Below, piece after piece: positions 1 through 8,496 of a DNA stretch of 64,000 bases. Numbering within the stretch: position 1 is the first letter of the stretch; each line of letters opens with the position of its first letter. Below the pieces are notes generated by a model. It was not told the origin of the DNA. It was given only the letters and a program-made list of their open reading frames with translations, and did not search any database. Source of the stretch: Sphingomonas sp. (lineage in GTDB: Bacteria > Pseudomonadota > Alphaproteobacteria > Sphingomonadales > Sphingomonadaceae); NCBI RefSeq assembly GCF_003248515.1, contig NZ_QFOB01000002.1, forward strand, positions 372,001 to 436,000, read 5' to 3'. The position numbers and the translations under genes were made by a program.

Positions 1-1
1 G

Positions 2-1507
2 GTCGAGGCGCTGGAAGGCGCGGACGTCTTTCTGGGCCTTTCCGCCGCGCGCGCGCTGCCGGGCGAGATGATGAAGAAGATGGCGCCCAAGCCGATCGTC
101 TTCGCCATGGCCAATCCCGATCCGGAAATCACCCCGCCCGAGGCCAAGGCCGCGCGGCCCGACTGCATCATCGCCACAGGCCGTTCGGATTATCCGAACC
201 AGGTGAATAACGTGCTCGGCTTCCCCTTCATCTTCCGTGGCGCGCTGGACGTGCGCGCCACGACGATCAACGAGGAGATGAAGATCGCGGCGGCGCGCGC
301 TCTGGCCGAGCTGGCGCGCCAGCAGGTGCCGGAGGAAGTGGCCGCGGCCTATGGCGGCCACGCGCCTTCGTTCGGCGACGACTATATCATCCCCGCACCC
401 TTCGATCCGCGCCTGATGGAGATCGTGCCGGCGGCGGTGGCGCAGGCGGCGATGGAAACCGGCGTCGCGCGCAGGCCGATCGAGGACATGGAAGCCTATC
501 GCGATTCGCTGCGCGGACGGCTGAACCCCACCACCTCCGTCCTCACCAGCGCCTATGCGGCGGCGCGCGCCAATCCCAAGCGCGTGATCTTCGCCGAGGC
601 GGAAGAGGAAGTGGTGCTGCGCGCGGCGATCGCCTTCCGCGACGGCGGCTATGGCACGCCGGTTCTGGTCGGCCGCGATGAGGTGCCGGCGAAGCTGCGC
701 GCGCTGGGCATCACCAATCCCGAAGGCTTCGAGCTGCATAACAGCCGCCATTCGCCGCTCGTGCCGCAGATGGTGGATTATCTGTACGGGCGGCTCCAGC
801 GGCGCGGCTATCTGCGCCGCGAAGTGGAATCGATGGTCAATCAGGATCGCAACGTCTTCGGCGCGCTGCTGCTCGCCCTGGGGCAGGGCGATGCGATGAT
901 CACCGGCGTCACGCGCACCTATGCGCGCACGTTGCAACAGGTGCGCCGGGTGATCGATCCGGTGGCCGGGCGGCGGCCCTGCGGCATCCACGTGCTCGTC
1001 GCCAAGAACCGTACCCTGTTCCTGTCCGATACGATGGTGACGGAGCGGCCCGAGCCCAAGGAACTGGCCGCGATCGCGCAGCATACCGCCAATGTGGCGC
1101 GCAAGATGGGGCATGAACCGCGCGTGGCCTTCCTGTCCTTCTCCACCTTCGGCAATCCGCACGGCACCTGGATCGACAATGTCCGCGATGCCATCGCCCT
1201 GCTGGAAAAGGACAAGCCCGATTTCGAGTTCGAGGGCGAGATCGCGCCGGATGTCGCGCTCAATGAGGAGGTGATGAAGAATTATCCGTTCAGCCGCCTC
1301 TCGGGTCCGGCGAACGTGCTCATCATGCCGGGCCTGCAATCGGCCAATATCTCCGCCAAGCTGCTGCGCGAGGTGGTGGGGGCCGATGCGATGATCGGGC
1401 CGATGCTGGTGGGCATGGAAAAGCCCGTCCAGATCGCGACCATGTCCTCCACCGCGTCCGAACTGCTCACGCTCGCCGTGCTGGCGGGGGCGGGCATCGC
1501 GGTCTGA
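2..1507 (+). CDS. maeB: NADP-dependent malic enzyme, C-terminal part (partial at left edge)
   Basis: Oxidative decarboxylation of malate to pyruvate with NADP. The gene enters from the left edge already in frame (frame of base 2) and about 501 codons are visible. The first part is the end of the NAD(P)-binding malic domain, seen in MANPDPEITP and GFPFIFRGALDVRA. From about residue 165 the protein continues into a phosphotransacetylase-like domain (RVIFAEAEEEVVLRAA, then VLIMPGLQSANISAKLL near the end). This fusion is the usual MaeB architecture; in the family the PTA-like domain is regulatory rather than an active acetyltransferase. It is the only gene of this strand before a convergent neighbour. 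Identification is secure; only the start is missing. Confidence 0.95.
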   Translation, partial: VEALEGADVFLGLSAARALPGEMMKKMAPKPIVFAMANPDPEITPPEAKAARPDCIIATGRSDYPNQVNNVLGFPFIFRGALDVRATTINEEMKIAAARALAELARQQVPEEVAAAYGGHAPSFGDDYIIPAPFDPRLMEIVPAAVAQAAMETGVARRPIEDMEAYRDSLRGRLNPTTSVLTSAYAAARANPKRVIFAEAEEEVVLRAAIAFRDGGYGTPVLVGRDEVPAKLRALGITNPEGFELHNSRHSPLVPQMVDYLYGRLQRRGYLRREVESMVNQDRNVFGALLLALGQGDAMITGVTRTYARTLQQVRRVIDPVAGRRPCGIHVLVAKNRTLFLSDTMVTERPEPKELAAIAQHTANVARKMGHEPRVAFLSFSTFGNPHGTWIDNVRDAIALLEKDKPDFEFEGEIAPDVALNEEVMKNYPFSRLSGPANVLIMPGLQSANISAKLLREVVGADAMIGPMLVGMEKPVQIATMSSTASELLTLAVLAGAGIAV

Positions 1508-1517
1508 AGCGCGCGGG

Positions 1518-1536
1518 GCGGGAGGGCTCCTCCCGC
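1518..1536. terminator. stem-loop between convergent maeB and bamE
   Basis: An 8-bp perfect GC-rich stem (GCGGGAGG / CCTCCCGC) with a 3-nt loop starts 10 bases after the maeB stop. There is no U-tract, so intrinsic termination is only a possibility. Confidence 0.3.
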
Positions 1537-1645
1537 GCCGGCACGGGCAGTCGGCCTTGCTCCCGCGAGGGAGGAGCCCGCGGCCGGGAACGCAATGCCC
1601 TTGAAAGATCCGCTCGCCCGCTTTGGCGCGCGCGGAACGGACCGG

Positions 1646-2128
1646 TCAGTTGGTGGGATTGTCGGCGGTGGGCGCGCGGGTCGCGTTGGCGCCGCCTGCG
1701 CCGATATTGCCGAACAGATCCGTGAAGAAGCCGCGATTGCGGCCCAGCGTCGGCGTCTTCTTGCCATAGGGGCGGACGCTGGCGATCGTTTCCGTGCCGC
1801 TCTTGCCCACGGAGCTTACGTCGCCCGCCTTGCTGAAATGCACGGCCAGCAGGGTCTGCTGCACGGCCTTGGGCGTGCCGAAGGCGAACTGTCGCGTCTC
1901 GCGCGAAAGATAATACCAGGTCGCCCCATTATCGAATTCGGAGGCGAAGCTCGGCCGACCGAGCGTCTTCATCACCGAATCGCGATTGTCGACGCCGGGC
2001 ATCACGCTTTCCACGAGCGCCGTATCGACGACATAGCCCTTGTGATCCTTGATCCGCGCGCATCCGGAAAGGAGGAGCGCGCCAAGGCACAGGCCAGCCG
2101 TGAGGCGGCGCGATGCGAAGGTGGCCAT
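1646..2128 (-). CDS. bamE: Outer membrane protein assembly factor BamE (lipoprotein)
   Basis: Small lipoprotein of the BAM complex, which folds beta-barrel proteins into the outer membrane. The chosen ATG at 2128 has a GGGAGAG ribosome site about 8 nt upstream and gives 160 residues that start with a lipoprotein signal peptide; the lipobox LLLSGC puts the acylated Cys at residue 23. The SmpA/OmlA core follows (GVDNRDSVMKTLGRPS, then the W-YY-S stretch before RETRQFAFG), and the tail after about residue 120 is low-complexity. The frame is open 48 nt further upstream, but that extension would place residues before the signal peptide. The gene is divergent from the cytochrome chaperone gene at 2250, so the two promoters lie between them. 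Confidence 0.9.
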   Translation of the reverse strand: MATFASRRLTAGLCLGALLLSGCARIKDHKGYVVDTALVESVMPGVDNRDSVMKTLGRPSFASEFDNGATWYYLSRETRQFAFGTPKAVQQTLLAVHFSKAGDVSSVGKSGTETIASVRPYGKKTPTLGRNRGFFTDLFGNIGAGGANATRAPTADNPTN

Positions 2129-2249
2129 CAACTTACTCTCCCGTTCGGAATGCCGGCGACCCGGCCGGGATTGCAACGGCGGGCAAGGGCCTCAATATGC
2201 GCCAGCCCGCGCGCCTGCAAGAACGGGCGGTCGCAAAAGGGAAGAAGGA

Positions 2250-2777
2250 TTGATAACGAAGCTTCTCAGCCGGCTGATGGGCCGGGATGCCGGGCGGGAT
2301 GCGCTCGTGCCGCTCTATCGCGCGATCGTCTCCGCCGCGCGCCTGCCGGTCTGGTATCGTGCCGGAAAAGTGCCCGATACGATCGATGGCCGGTTCGATA
2401 TGATCGCGACCATCCTCACGCTCGTCCTGCTGCGGCTGGAAAGCGAGGGGGCACAGGCCAATGCCGCCGCCGCGCGCCTGACGGAAACCTTCGTCGATGA
2501 CATGGATGGCCAGCTCCGGCAGGAGGGCATAGGCGATATCGTCGTCGGCAAGCATGTGGGGCGGATGATGGGGGCGCTGGGCGGCCGGCTCGGGGCATTC
2601 CGCGATGCGCTGGCACCCGGCGGTGATCTGGATGGCGCGATCGCGCGCAACGTGTTGCGTGATCCGGATGCGGATCGCGGTGCGGTGGCGGTGCTGCGGG
2701 ATGGCTTCCTGTCGCTCAACGCCGAGCTGGAGGCGACGCCCGTGAACGAATTGCTGGAGGGCGCATGGCGCAGCTGA
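2250..2777 (+). CDS. Ubiquinol-cytochrome c chaperone family protein
   Basis: About 175 residues matching the CBP3/UQCC1 family, whose mitochondrial members assist assembly of the cytochrome bc1 complex. The family core is visible as PLYRAIVSAARLPVWY and DTIDGRFDMIATILTLVLLRL, followed by VDDMDGQLRQEGIGD and GKHVGRMMGALGGRLGAF. No ATG precedes the conserved N-terminus; TTG at 2250, with AAGGGA seven bases upstream, gives LLSRLMGR before PLYRAIV as in relatives. The next ATG, at 2277, would trim part of that start. The stop overlaps the following DUF177 gene by 13 nt, so the two are probably translationally coupled. Confidence 0.85.
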   Translation: MITKLLSRLMGRDAGRDALVPLYRAIVSAARLPVWYRAGKVPDTIDGRFDMIATILTLVLLRLESEGAQANAAAARLTETFVDDMDGQLRQEGIGDIVVGKHVGRMMGALGGRLGAFRDALAPGGDLDGAIARNVLRDPDADRGAVAVLRDGFLSLNAELEATPVNELLEGAWRS

Positions 2778-3304
2778 ATCCCGAATTTTCCCGGCCCGTG
2801 CGGCTCGATACGCTGGGCGATGTGCCGCGTGCGATATCGGTGGAGGCGGGGGCCGAGGAGCGCGCGGCGCTTGCCCGACGCTTCCGCATCGTGGCGATCG
2901 ACAGGCTGGAGGCCGAGGCGATGCTCACCCGCATCGGCGATGCGGTGAACGTGTCGGGCCGGATCGTCGCGGCCGCGACGCAGAGCTGCGTCGCGAGCGG
3001 CGAGGATGTGCCCGAGACGATCGACCAGCCCTTCGCGCTGCGCTTCGTGCCGGAGGCCGATGCCGAGATCGGCACGGCCGACGAGGAGATAGAGCTGGAG
3101 GAGGCCGCGCTCGACGAGGTGGGGTATGCGGGCGGCGCGGTCGATCTGGGGGAGGCTGTGGCGCAGACGCTGGCGCTGGCGCTGGATCCCTATCCCCGCG
3201 CGCCGAACGCGGATGCGATATTGCGCGCCGCCGGCGTGGCGAAGGAGGGCGAGGAGAAGCGCACGGGCGCGCTCGCCGGTCTCAAGGATCTACTGAAGAA
3301 ATAA
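2765..3304 (+). CDS. YceD family (DUF177) protein
   Basis: 179 residues, acidic in the middle, matching the DUF177/YceD family, implicated in large-subunit rRNA metabolism in other bacteria. The landmark is the Cys-containing block VAAATQSCVASGEDVPETI followed by PFALRFVPEAD, with a conserved C-terminal stretch around DLGEAVAQTLALALDPYPR. In many bacteria this gene precedes rpmF and fatty-acid genes; here it is the last gene of a two-gene operon with the bc1 chaperone and is followed by an intergenic repeat. Confidence 0.85.
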   Translation: MAQLNPEFSRPVRLDTLGDVPRAISVEAGAEERAALARRFRIVAIDRLEAEAMLTRIGDAVNVSGRIVAAATQSCVASGEDVPETIDQPFALRFVPEADAEIGTADEEIELEEAALDEVGYAGGAVDLGEAVAQTLALALDPYPRAPNADAILRAAGVAKEGEEKRTGALAGLKDLLKK

Positions 3305-3310
3305 ACCGCA

Positions 3311-3403
3311 CGTCGCCCCGGCGCGGGCGGGGACCATGTCTCCATATAGGGGCGCGAGCACCCGTCTCGTCGGAGATGGCCCCCGGCCCGCGCCGGGGCG
3401 ACG
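3311..3403. repeat. Intergenic inverted repeat, REP/BIME-like
   Basis: An exact 18-bp inverted repeat (3311-3328 and 3386-3403, arms starting CGTCGCCCCGGCG) encloses 57 bases, and pairing continues imperfectly inward (GGACCATGTCTCC against GGAGATGGCCCCC). It fills the gap between the convergent DUF177 and ssb genes. The layout resembles the mosaic palindromic elements dispersed in sphingomonad genomes, and it may double as a bidirectional terminator. Confidence 0.6.
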
Positions 3404-3445
3404 GAGGATCGGTTATGTGATCCCGCGCGGGCGGAATGCCGCCGC

Positions 3446-4030
3446 TCAGAACGGAACGTCGTCGTCCAGATCGCTGTCGAAGGGGGCGGGGCTCGGCCGG
3501 CCACCGCCGGAGCCGCCGCCGCGCGATCCGCCGCCGAAGCCGCTTCCGCCGCCGGAACCGCCCCCGCCGAAGTTGCCGCCGCTTCCGCCGCCGCCATAGC
3601 TGCCGCCGAAATCGCCGCCCTCATCATCGCTCCAGCCGCCACGGCCGCCGCCGCCGCTTTGGCCGCCACCGCTGCCCTGCGGCCCATCGAGCATCACGAG
3701 CGTACCGTTGAAGCCCTGAAGCACCACTTCGGTGGAATAGCGATCCTGGCCGGACTGATCCTGCCACTTCCGCGTCTGCAACTGGCCCTCGATATAGACC
3801 TTGCTGCCCTTGCGCAGATAGCGCTCGGCCGTGTTGGCGAGGCCTTCGTTGAAGATCGCGACCGAATGCCATTCGGTCTTTTCCTTGCGCTCGCCGGAAT
3901 TGCGATCCTTCCACGTCTCGGACGTGGCGATGCGCAGGTTCACCACCTTGCCGCCATTCTGGAAGCTGCGCGATTCGGGATCGCGGCCCAGATTGCCGAC
4001 CAGAATTACCTTGTTGACCGATCCGGCCAT
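3446..4030 (-). CDS. ssb: Single-stranded DNA-binding protein
   Basis: SSB coats single-stranded DNA in replication, recombination and repair. Starting at ATG 4030 (GGAGAG a few bases upstream) the protein has 194 residues: an OB fold of about 110 residues (MAGSVNKVILVGNLGRDPE, TEWHSVAIFNEGLA, GSKVYIEGQLQTRKWQD), then a long Gly-rich, Ser/Phe-dotted flexible linker, and the acidic tip DLDDDVPF that binds partner proteins. The frame is open nine codons upstream, but that lacks the family start. The gene stands alone between two palindromic intergenic repeats. Confidence 0.97.
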   Translation of the reverse strand: MAGSVNKVILVGNLGRDPESRSFQNGGKVVNLRIATSETWKDRNSGERKEKTEWHSVAIFNEGLANTAERYLRKGSKVYIEGQLQTRKWQDQSGQDRYSTEVVLQGFNGTLVMLDGPQGSGGGQSGGGGRGGWSDDEGGDFGGSYGGGGSGGNFGGGGSGGGSGFGGGSRGGGSGGGRPSPAPFDSDLDDDVPF

Positions 4031-4054
4031 TCGTCTCTCCAAAAAGCTGTGCGG

Positions 4055-4129
4055 CATTCCGGCGAAAGCCGGAATCCAGGGCCACGGGCGTTGACGCTTG
4101 AAGCTCTGGACCCCGGCATGCGCCGGGGT
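4055..4129. repeat. Two-hairpin intergenic repeat between ssb and feoB
   Basis: Two perfect 8-bp stems with tetraloops (ATTCCGGC-gaaa-GCCGGAAT at 4056-4075 and ACCCCGGC-atgc-GCCGGGGT at 4110-4129) are linked by about 34 bases. This paired-hairpin arrangement resembles a common dispersed intergenic element of Sphingomonadaceae. It differs in sequence from the repeat on the other side of ssb and lies upstream of ssb and downstream of feoB. Confidence 0.6.
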
Positions 4130-4144
4130 GCGGAGTCGGGAAGA

Positions 4145-6004
4145 CTATAGCCCCAGCGCCGTCGCCGTCCAGAAGGTCGCGCCCGCGGCGAGCCATGCCA
4201 TCACGAAGAGATAGGCCAGCGTGAAGCTGGGCCACAGCCACCCGTTCGTCTCGCGCCGGATCACAGCGATCGTGGACAGGCATTGCGGGGCGAACACGAA
4301 CCAAGCGAGGAAGGCGAGCGCTGTGGGCAGCGACCAGCCGCCGCGCAAACGCTCGCCCAGCTCCCTCTCGCCCTTCGTCTCGTCCGCCTCGTCGATCGAA
4401 TAGACGGTCTGGAGCGCCGATACGGCCACTTCGCGCGCGGCCATCGCCGGGATGATCGCCATCGCCATATCGTGCCCGAAGCCGATCGGGCGGACGACAG
4501 GCTCCAGCACGCTCGCGATGCGGCCGGCGATCGAATATTCGCTCTGCTTCATCGACGATCCTTCCGGCACCTGCGGATAGGAGGTGAGTAGCCAGAGCGC
4601 GGCCGTAACCGCGAGAATCATCGTGCCCGCGCGGCGCATGAACACGCGCACGCGCTGCCACAGGCCCAGCATCACATCCCGCAGCACGGGCAACTGGTAG
4701 CGCGGCAATTCCATCATGAAGCCGCCGCTGCCGCCCTTGGCCACCGTGCGCTTGAGCAGGGCGGCCGCCGCCATCGCGCCGACGATGCCGGCGATATAGA
4801 GCCCGAACAGCACGAGCCCTTGAAGGCCGATGCCAGGACCCACCTTCTCCGCCGGAATGAAGGCGCCGATGATGAGCGTGTAAACGGGCAGGCGCGCCGA
4901 ACAGGTCATCAGCGGCGCGATCAGGATGGTCGTCAGCCGATCGCGCGGATCATCGATCGATCGCGTCGCCATGATGCCGGGGATCGCGCAGGCGAAGGAG
5001 GAAAGGAGCGGAATGAAGGCACGACCGGAAAGGCCCACGCCCGCCATCAGCTTGTCCATCACGAAGGCGGCACGGACCATGTAGCCGGTCGCTTCCAGCA
5101 CGAGGATGAAGGCGAACAGGATGAGGATCTGCGGCAGGAAGACGACGACGGAGCCCACGCCGTTGATGATCGCCTCCACCAGGAACGCACGCAGGAACGT
5201 ATCGGGCAGGCTCGCGGTGGCTGTGTCGGCCAGCCACGCCTGCAATCCCTCGATCCAGCCGATCGGCGCCTCGCTCCACGAGAAGACCGCCTGGAACATG
5301 ACGAACATCAGCAAGAGCAGGATGACGAAGCCGGCGACGGGATGGAGCACGACCCGGTCGATCCGCTCGGTCCATTTCTTGCCGAGCTGGCGCTCGGTCG
5401 TCGCGGCGCGGGCGATGCTGCGGGCGCGCCGCTGGAGGCTGGTCAGGTCCGTCTCGGGCGAGAGCGGGGGGAGGATCGGGCGGCCGCCGCCGGCAGTGGC
5501 GCGTCCGATCGCGGCCCGCAACTCCTCCAGCCCGCGCTTGCGCACCGCCACGGTAGCGAGGACGGGCACGCCCAGTTCCGCGGAAAGCCGAGCCTGATCG
5601 ATCACGGTGCCGTCGCGCTCCGCCATGTCGATCATGTTGAGCACCACGATCGTCGGCAGGCCCAGCGCGATGAGCTGGATCGCGAAGCGCAGGTGATTGT
5701 CCAGATTGGTCGCATCGACGACCACGACCAGCACGTCGGGCCGGCGCTCGCCCTCCTGCTTGCCGAACAGCACATCGCGCGTGACCTGTTCGTCCGGGCT
5801 GACGGGATCGAGGCTGTAGGTGCCGGGCAGATCCACCAGCTCGATCGGGCGGCCGTCATCCAGCGCCATGCGGCCGGATTTCCGTTCCACCGTGACGCCG
5901 GGATAATTGCCCACCTTCTGGCGCGCACCTGTGAGCGCATTGAACAGCGCGCTCTTGCCGGCATTGGGATTGCCGACGAGGACGACGAGAGGTGCCGGGT
6001 TCAT
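4145..6004 (-). CDS. feoB: Ferrous iron transporter FeoB
   Basis: Inner-membrane Fe(II) permease with a cytoplasmic GTPase domain. The 619 residues show G1 (GNPNAGKS, residues 11-18), G3 (DLPG at 58-61) and G4 (NMID near 120), then a linker and two Gate/core membrane regions containing the family's Cys motif LLSSFACAIPGIMATR. It is shorter than E. coli FeoB (773 residues), which is common outside the gammaproteobacteria, and no feoC follows. Its start overlaps the end of feoA by 4 nt (ATGA), so the two are co-translated. Confidence 0.96.
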   Translation of the reverse strand: MNPAPLVVLVGNPNAGKSALFNALTGARQKVGNYPGVTVERKSGRMALDDGRPIELVDLPGTYSLDPVSPDEQVTRDVLFGKQEGERRPDVLVVVVDATNLDNHLRFAIQLIALGLPTIVVLNMIDMAERDGTVIDQARLSAELGVPVLATVAVRKRGLEELRAAIGRATAGGGRPILPPLSPETDLTSLQRRARSIARAATTERQLGKKWTERIDRVVLHPVAGFVILLLLMFVMFQAVFSWSEAPIGWIEGLQAWLADTATASLPDTFLRAFLVEAIINGVGSVVVFLPQILILFAFILVLEATGYMVRAAFVMDKLMAGVGLSGRAFIPLLSSFACAIPGIMATRSIDDPRDRLTTILIAPLMTCSARLPVYTLIIGAFIPAEKVGPGIGLQGLVLFGLYIAGIVGAMAAAALLKRTVAKGGSGGFMMELPRYQLPVLRDVMLGLWQRVRVFMRRAGTMILAVTAALWLLTSYPQVPEGSSMKQSEYSIAGRIASVLEPVVRPIGFGHDMAMAIIPAMAAREVAVSALQTVYSIDEADETKGERELGERLRGGWSLPTALAFLAWFVFAPQCLSTIAVIRRETNGWLWPSFTLAYLFVMAWLAAGATFWTATALGL

Positions 6005-6264
6005 TCCGGACGCACCGTGATCGCGGAGGCTAGCTTCTTGCGCAGCGCGATCGTCATCCGGCCGACACGGCAGGCGATCGGATCGCGGCCGAACAGGCCG
6101 CGATGCAGCGCCTCTATCTCCACCCCCTCGTCAAAGCCCAGCTCGCGCAGGCGGCGGGCGCCCTTGTCGTCCAGCGCCGACCAGTCGATCGCGGCGATAT
6201 GGGCAGTCTGGCGGAGGGGAAGCTCGTCGAGGCGCATCGCATGCACATAGAGCTGTTGCGACAC
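6001..6264 (-). CDS. feoA: Ferrous iron transport protein FeoA
   Basis: Small SH3-like protein that interacts with FeoB. The 87-residue frame shows MRLDELPL, LRELGFDEGVEIEALH and DPIACRVGRMTIALRK. The longest start is a GTG at 6264; an in-frame ATG at 6237 (MRLDELPL) matches the usual FeoA N-terminus better, and neither has a strong ribosome site. Only 24 nt separate it from the COQ9 gene upstream on the same strand, so it may ride on that transcript or use a promoter inside it. I could not make out a convincing Fur box. Confidence 0.92.
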   Translation of the reverse strand: MSQQLYVHAMRLDELPLRQTAHIAAIDWSALDDKGARRLRELGFDEGVEIEALHRGLFGRDPIACRVGRMTIALRKKLASAITVRPE

Positions 6265-6288
6265 ATTATCAATTTGGCCAGCGGCGAT

Positions 6289-6960
6289 TCATCGCGTCCG
6301 GTAGCGGAGCCTTCCGAGGAAGCGGGCGGGGCTGAAATGCCTGTCCGGATCGGGCCTGATCTGCGCCTTGAACTTCTCGAACCGCATCACCCCGGCGATG
6401 CGCCGATCGAGGAAGGCGCGCGTTTCCGCCAGATCCTCGCCTTCATCGTCGAGGAAGACGACGAGCGTGGAAAGATAGACGGCGCCCAGCGTGGCGCGCT
6501 TGGTATAGTGGGCGAAGCCGGTGGCGTCGTCGCCGGCCAGCCGCCACATCGCATCCGCCGCGCGCCAGCCGAATCTGGTCGCGGTCGGCACGTTGGTGGG
6601 AAGCGCCAGCAGGGCGAGCGCGCGGCGCAATGCCTCGCGATAAGGGGCGGCGATCTCCAGCCGGGCCAGCACGATCGCGGTGATACGCTGGCGGATCTTC
6701 ATGCCGGCCAGCGCCTGCGCCGGCAGGCGCTCCACCATTCCGGCATCGACACTCGCGAACCAGGCATCGATCATGTCCACGGCGCCGCCGGGAATGGCCA
6801 GCCGCGCGCGATCGGCCGGCACGCCCAGCGATGCCGCGGCGGCGGCCAGCGCGGTTTCGCTCCAGCCGTCGAACGCGGCTTCCTGCGGCAGCAGCGGGCC
6901 GAGCGCTGCGCGCAGCTCGTCCAGCGTCATGTCGAGGGGCGGGATCGCGGAGTCGGTCAT
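6289..6960 (-). CDS. COQ9 family protein (ubiquinone biosynthesis)
   Basis: 223 residues of the COQ9/TetR-like lipid-binding family, which supports ubiquinone biosynthesis in mitochondria and alphaproteobacteria. Visible landmarks are DGWSETALAAAAASLGV at the N-terminal helix-turn-helix-like segment, and the C-terminal block LSTLVVFLDDEGEDLAETRAFLDRRI containing the family's lipid-contacting helices. It overlaps the EamA gene by 4 nt and precedes feoA by 24 nt on the same strand. Confidence 0.9.
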   Translation of the reverse strand: MTDSAIPPLDMTLDELRAALGPLLPQEAAFDGWSETALAAAAASLGVPADRARLAIPGGAVDMIDAWFASVDAGMVERLPAQALAGMKIRQRITAIVLARLEIAAPYREALRRALALLALPTNVPTATRFGWRAADAMWRLAGDDATGFAHYTKRATLGAVYLSTLVVFLDDEGEDLAETRAFLDRRIAGVMRFEKFKAQIRPDPDRHFSPARFLGRLRYRTR

Positions 6961-7883
6961 GGGATCGAGCTTAGGCCCTGTTCCTCTTCCGGCAAAGCCT
7001 TGGCGGGCCGATCACGCACCAGCAACACCGCCAGCGCGATGCCCACGGCGCCCGCATAATCCGCCGCCGTCAGCGCCTCGCCATAGACGATCCAGCCGAT
7101 GGTGGAGGCCACGATCGGCTGGGTCAGCAGCATCAGGCCCACCATGATCGGCGGCACCTTGCCCACCGCATAGATGATGAGCCCCTGGCCGATGATCTGG
7201 CTGCCCGCCGCCAGCAGGATCAGCGGCATCCAGTTTTCCGGCCATAGCTGTTCGCCGAGGCCGAAGGCGAAAAGAAGGAGGACGGGTGCGCCGGATGCTA
7301 TGCTGATGACGAGGGTGGAAAGCGGTGGCGCGGCCGATCGCACCCGATCGAGCGCGATCAGATAGATGGTGTAGGCGATGCCGGCCCCGATGCAGAGAAT
7401 GTCACCGATCAGATTCTGTCCCGAAAGCTCATAGGAACGCCCCATCAGCGTGATCGCGCCGATCGAGGCGAGCAGCAGAGCCGCCCACTGGCGCGGCCGG
7501 GGCCAGATGCGTGAAACGGCAAAACCGTAGAGCGGGAAAATCAGCGCGGTGACGTTGCCGAGCAGGGTGGCGTTCGCAAGGCGGGTGTGAAGGATGCCGA
7601 TATGCCAGAGGCCGAGATCCGCGGCGAAGGCCAGCCCGCCGATCGCGATCGTCGCATAGGCGATGGCGCTTGATCGTGGCGGAAAATGCTCGGTGCGGCG
7701 GGCCGCGATCAGCAGCACCGGCAGGGCCAGCATCAGCCGCCAGAATCCCGCCGTCACCGGCCCCACATGGCTTTCCGATTGCGACAGCCGCACCAGCCAC
7801 GGTCCGCAGGCGAGCGCGATATTGGCGACCAGCAAGGCGGGCAGGCCGAGGGGATGGGTCGATTGGGCGCGCGAATCGGTCAC
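6957..7883 (-). CDS. EamA/DMT-family membrane transporter
   Basis: 308 residues with ten predicted hydrophobic segments in two EamA halves, typical of drug/metabolite transporters (RhaT/YdcZ-like). The first half contains PLGLPALLVANIALACGPWLVRLSQ and the second starts near LIGDILCIGAGIAYTIYLIAL. It begins at a GTG (7883). The stop overlaps the COQ9 start (ATGA), which makes it the first gene of a run ending in feoB. The substrate is unknown and the linkage to COQ9 gives no clear hint. Confidence 0.85.
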   Translation of the reverse strand: MTDSRAQSTHPLGLPALLVANIALACGPWLVRLSQSESHVGPVTAGFWRLMLALPVLLIAARRTEHFPPRSSAIAYATIAIGGLAFAADLGLWHIGILHTRLANATLLGNVTALIFPLYGFAVSRIWPRPRQWAALLLASIGAITLMGRSYELSGQNLIGDILCIGAGIAYTIYLIALDRVRSAAPPLSTLVISIASGAPVLLLFAFGLGEQLWPENWMPLILLAAGSQIIGQGLIIYAVGKVPPIMVGLMLLTQPIVASTIGWIVYGEALTAADYAGAVGIALAVLLVRDRPAKALPEEEQGLSSIP

Positions 7884-7968
7884 GGGCCGCCTTTAGGGCC
7901 AATGTTGGGCTGACGTTAGAGCAGGAGCGCGCCTGGATCGCGGCTGCCACGCCGGCAGGTTCGGGCCG

Positions 7969-8496
7969 TCACCGCCCGATCAGGGTGGCCGCGCGACGGA
8001 GCAGATATTTGTTATATTCGCGCAGCAGCGCCATGAAGGTGGGCGTGCTGGGGATCGCATCCGGCAGCAGCGTCACGTCTTTCGGCATGCGCTGGCCCAA
8101 TTCCAGAAGCCCGCGCCGCATATGCCAGTCCGTTGTCACCAGCCGGATCGTGCGGAAACGATAGGAGGTCACCCACGCCGCCGCCTCGTCCCCGTTCGAT
8201 CGCGTGTCGACGGCGTCCGCGCCCAGATCGATGCGGGAGAGCAAGGCGTGGGGGAAGCGGTTGATCGTGGCCAGTTCGGCGGGGCGCACCTGCCGGTCGA
8301 CCCCGGATACCAGCATTCGCCTGGCGCGGCCCGCCTGCAGCAGCGCCACGCCGCGCTGAACGCGGCCCGGGCCGCCGGTGAGCACGACGATCCCGTCCGT
8401 CACGCGATCGTCCGCCGGATGGGGCAGGGTGGTGGCGAAGAGTGCGAAGCCCAGCGCCCACAGCAGCATCAATGTGGAAAGCAGCCGGACGATCAT
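7969..8496 (-). CDS. YdcF/ElyC/SanA-family (DUF218) protein
   Basis: 175 residues: an N-terminal hydrophobic anchor (LLSTLMLLWALGFALFAT), then a DUF218 fold with GIVVLTGGPGRVQRGVALLQAG, LVSGVD, DTRSNGDEAAAW and IRLVTTDWHMRR. The ATG at 8496 overlaps the ftsX stop by 4 nt; the frame remains open far upstream over ftsX but has no family sequence there. Family members act in the envelope or on peptidoglycan-linked processes, which suits its coupling to FtsEX. The precise reaction is unknown. Confidence 0.88.
   Translation of the reverse strand: MIVRLLSTLMLLWALGFALFATTLPHPADDRVTDGIVVLTGGPGRVQRGVALLQAGRARRMLVSGVDRQVRPAELATINRFPHALLSRIDLGADAVDTRSNGDEAAAWVTSYRFRTIRLVTTDWHMRRGLLELGQRMPKDVTLLPDAIPSTPTFMALLREYNKYLLRRAATLIGR

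Noticed and set aside
1595..2500. Open frame crossing bamE and the chaperone start on the plus strand
   Set aside because: Contradicts two recognised genes and has no family resemblance.
4820..6250. Long open frame antisense to feoB/feoA
   Set aside because: A by-product of high GC third positions; composition is His/Arg/Asp-rich with no family pattern, and the opposite strand is clearly FeoB.
6238..6288. Possible Fur box before feoA (TTGATAATGTG)
   Set aside because: Only a half-site can be seen and it overlaps the GTG start; not enough to call.
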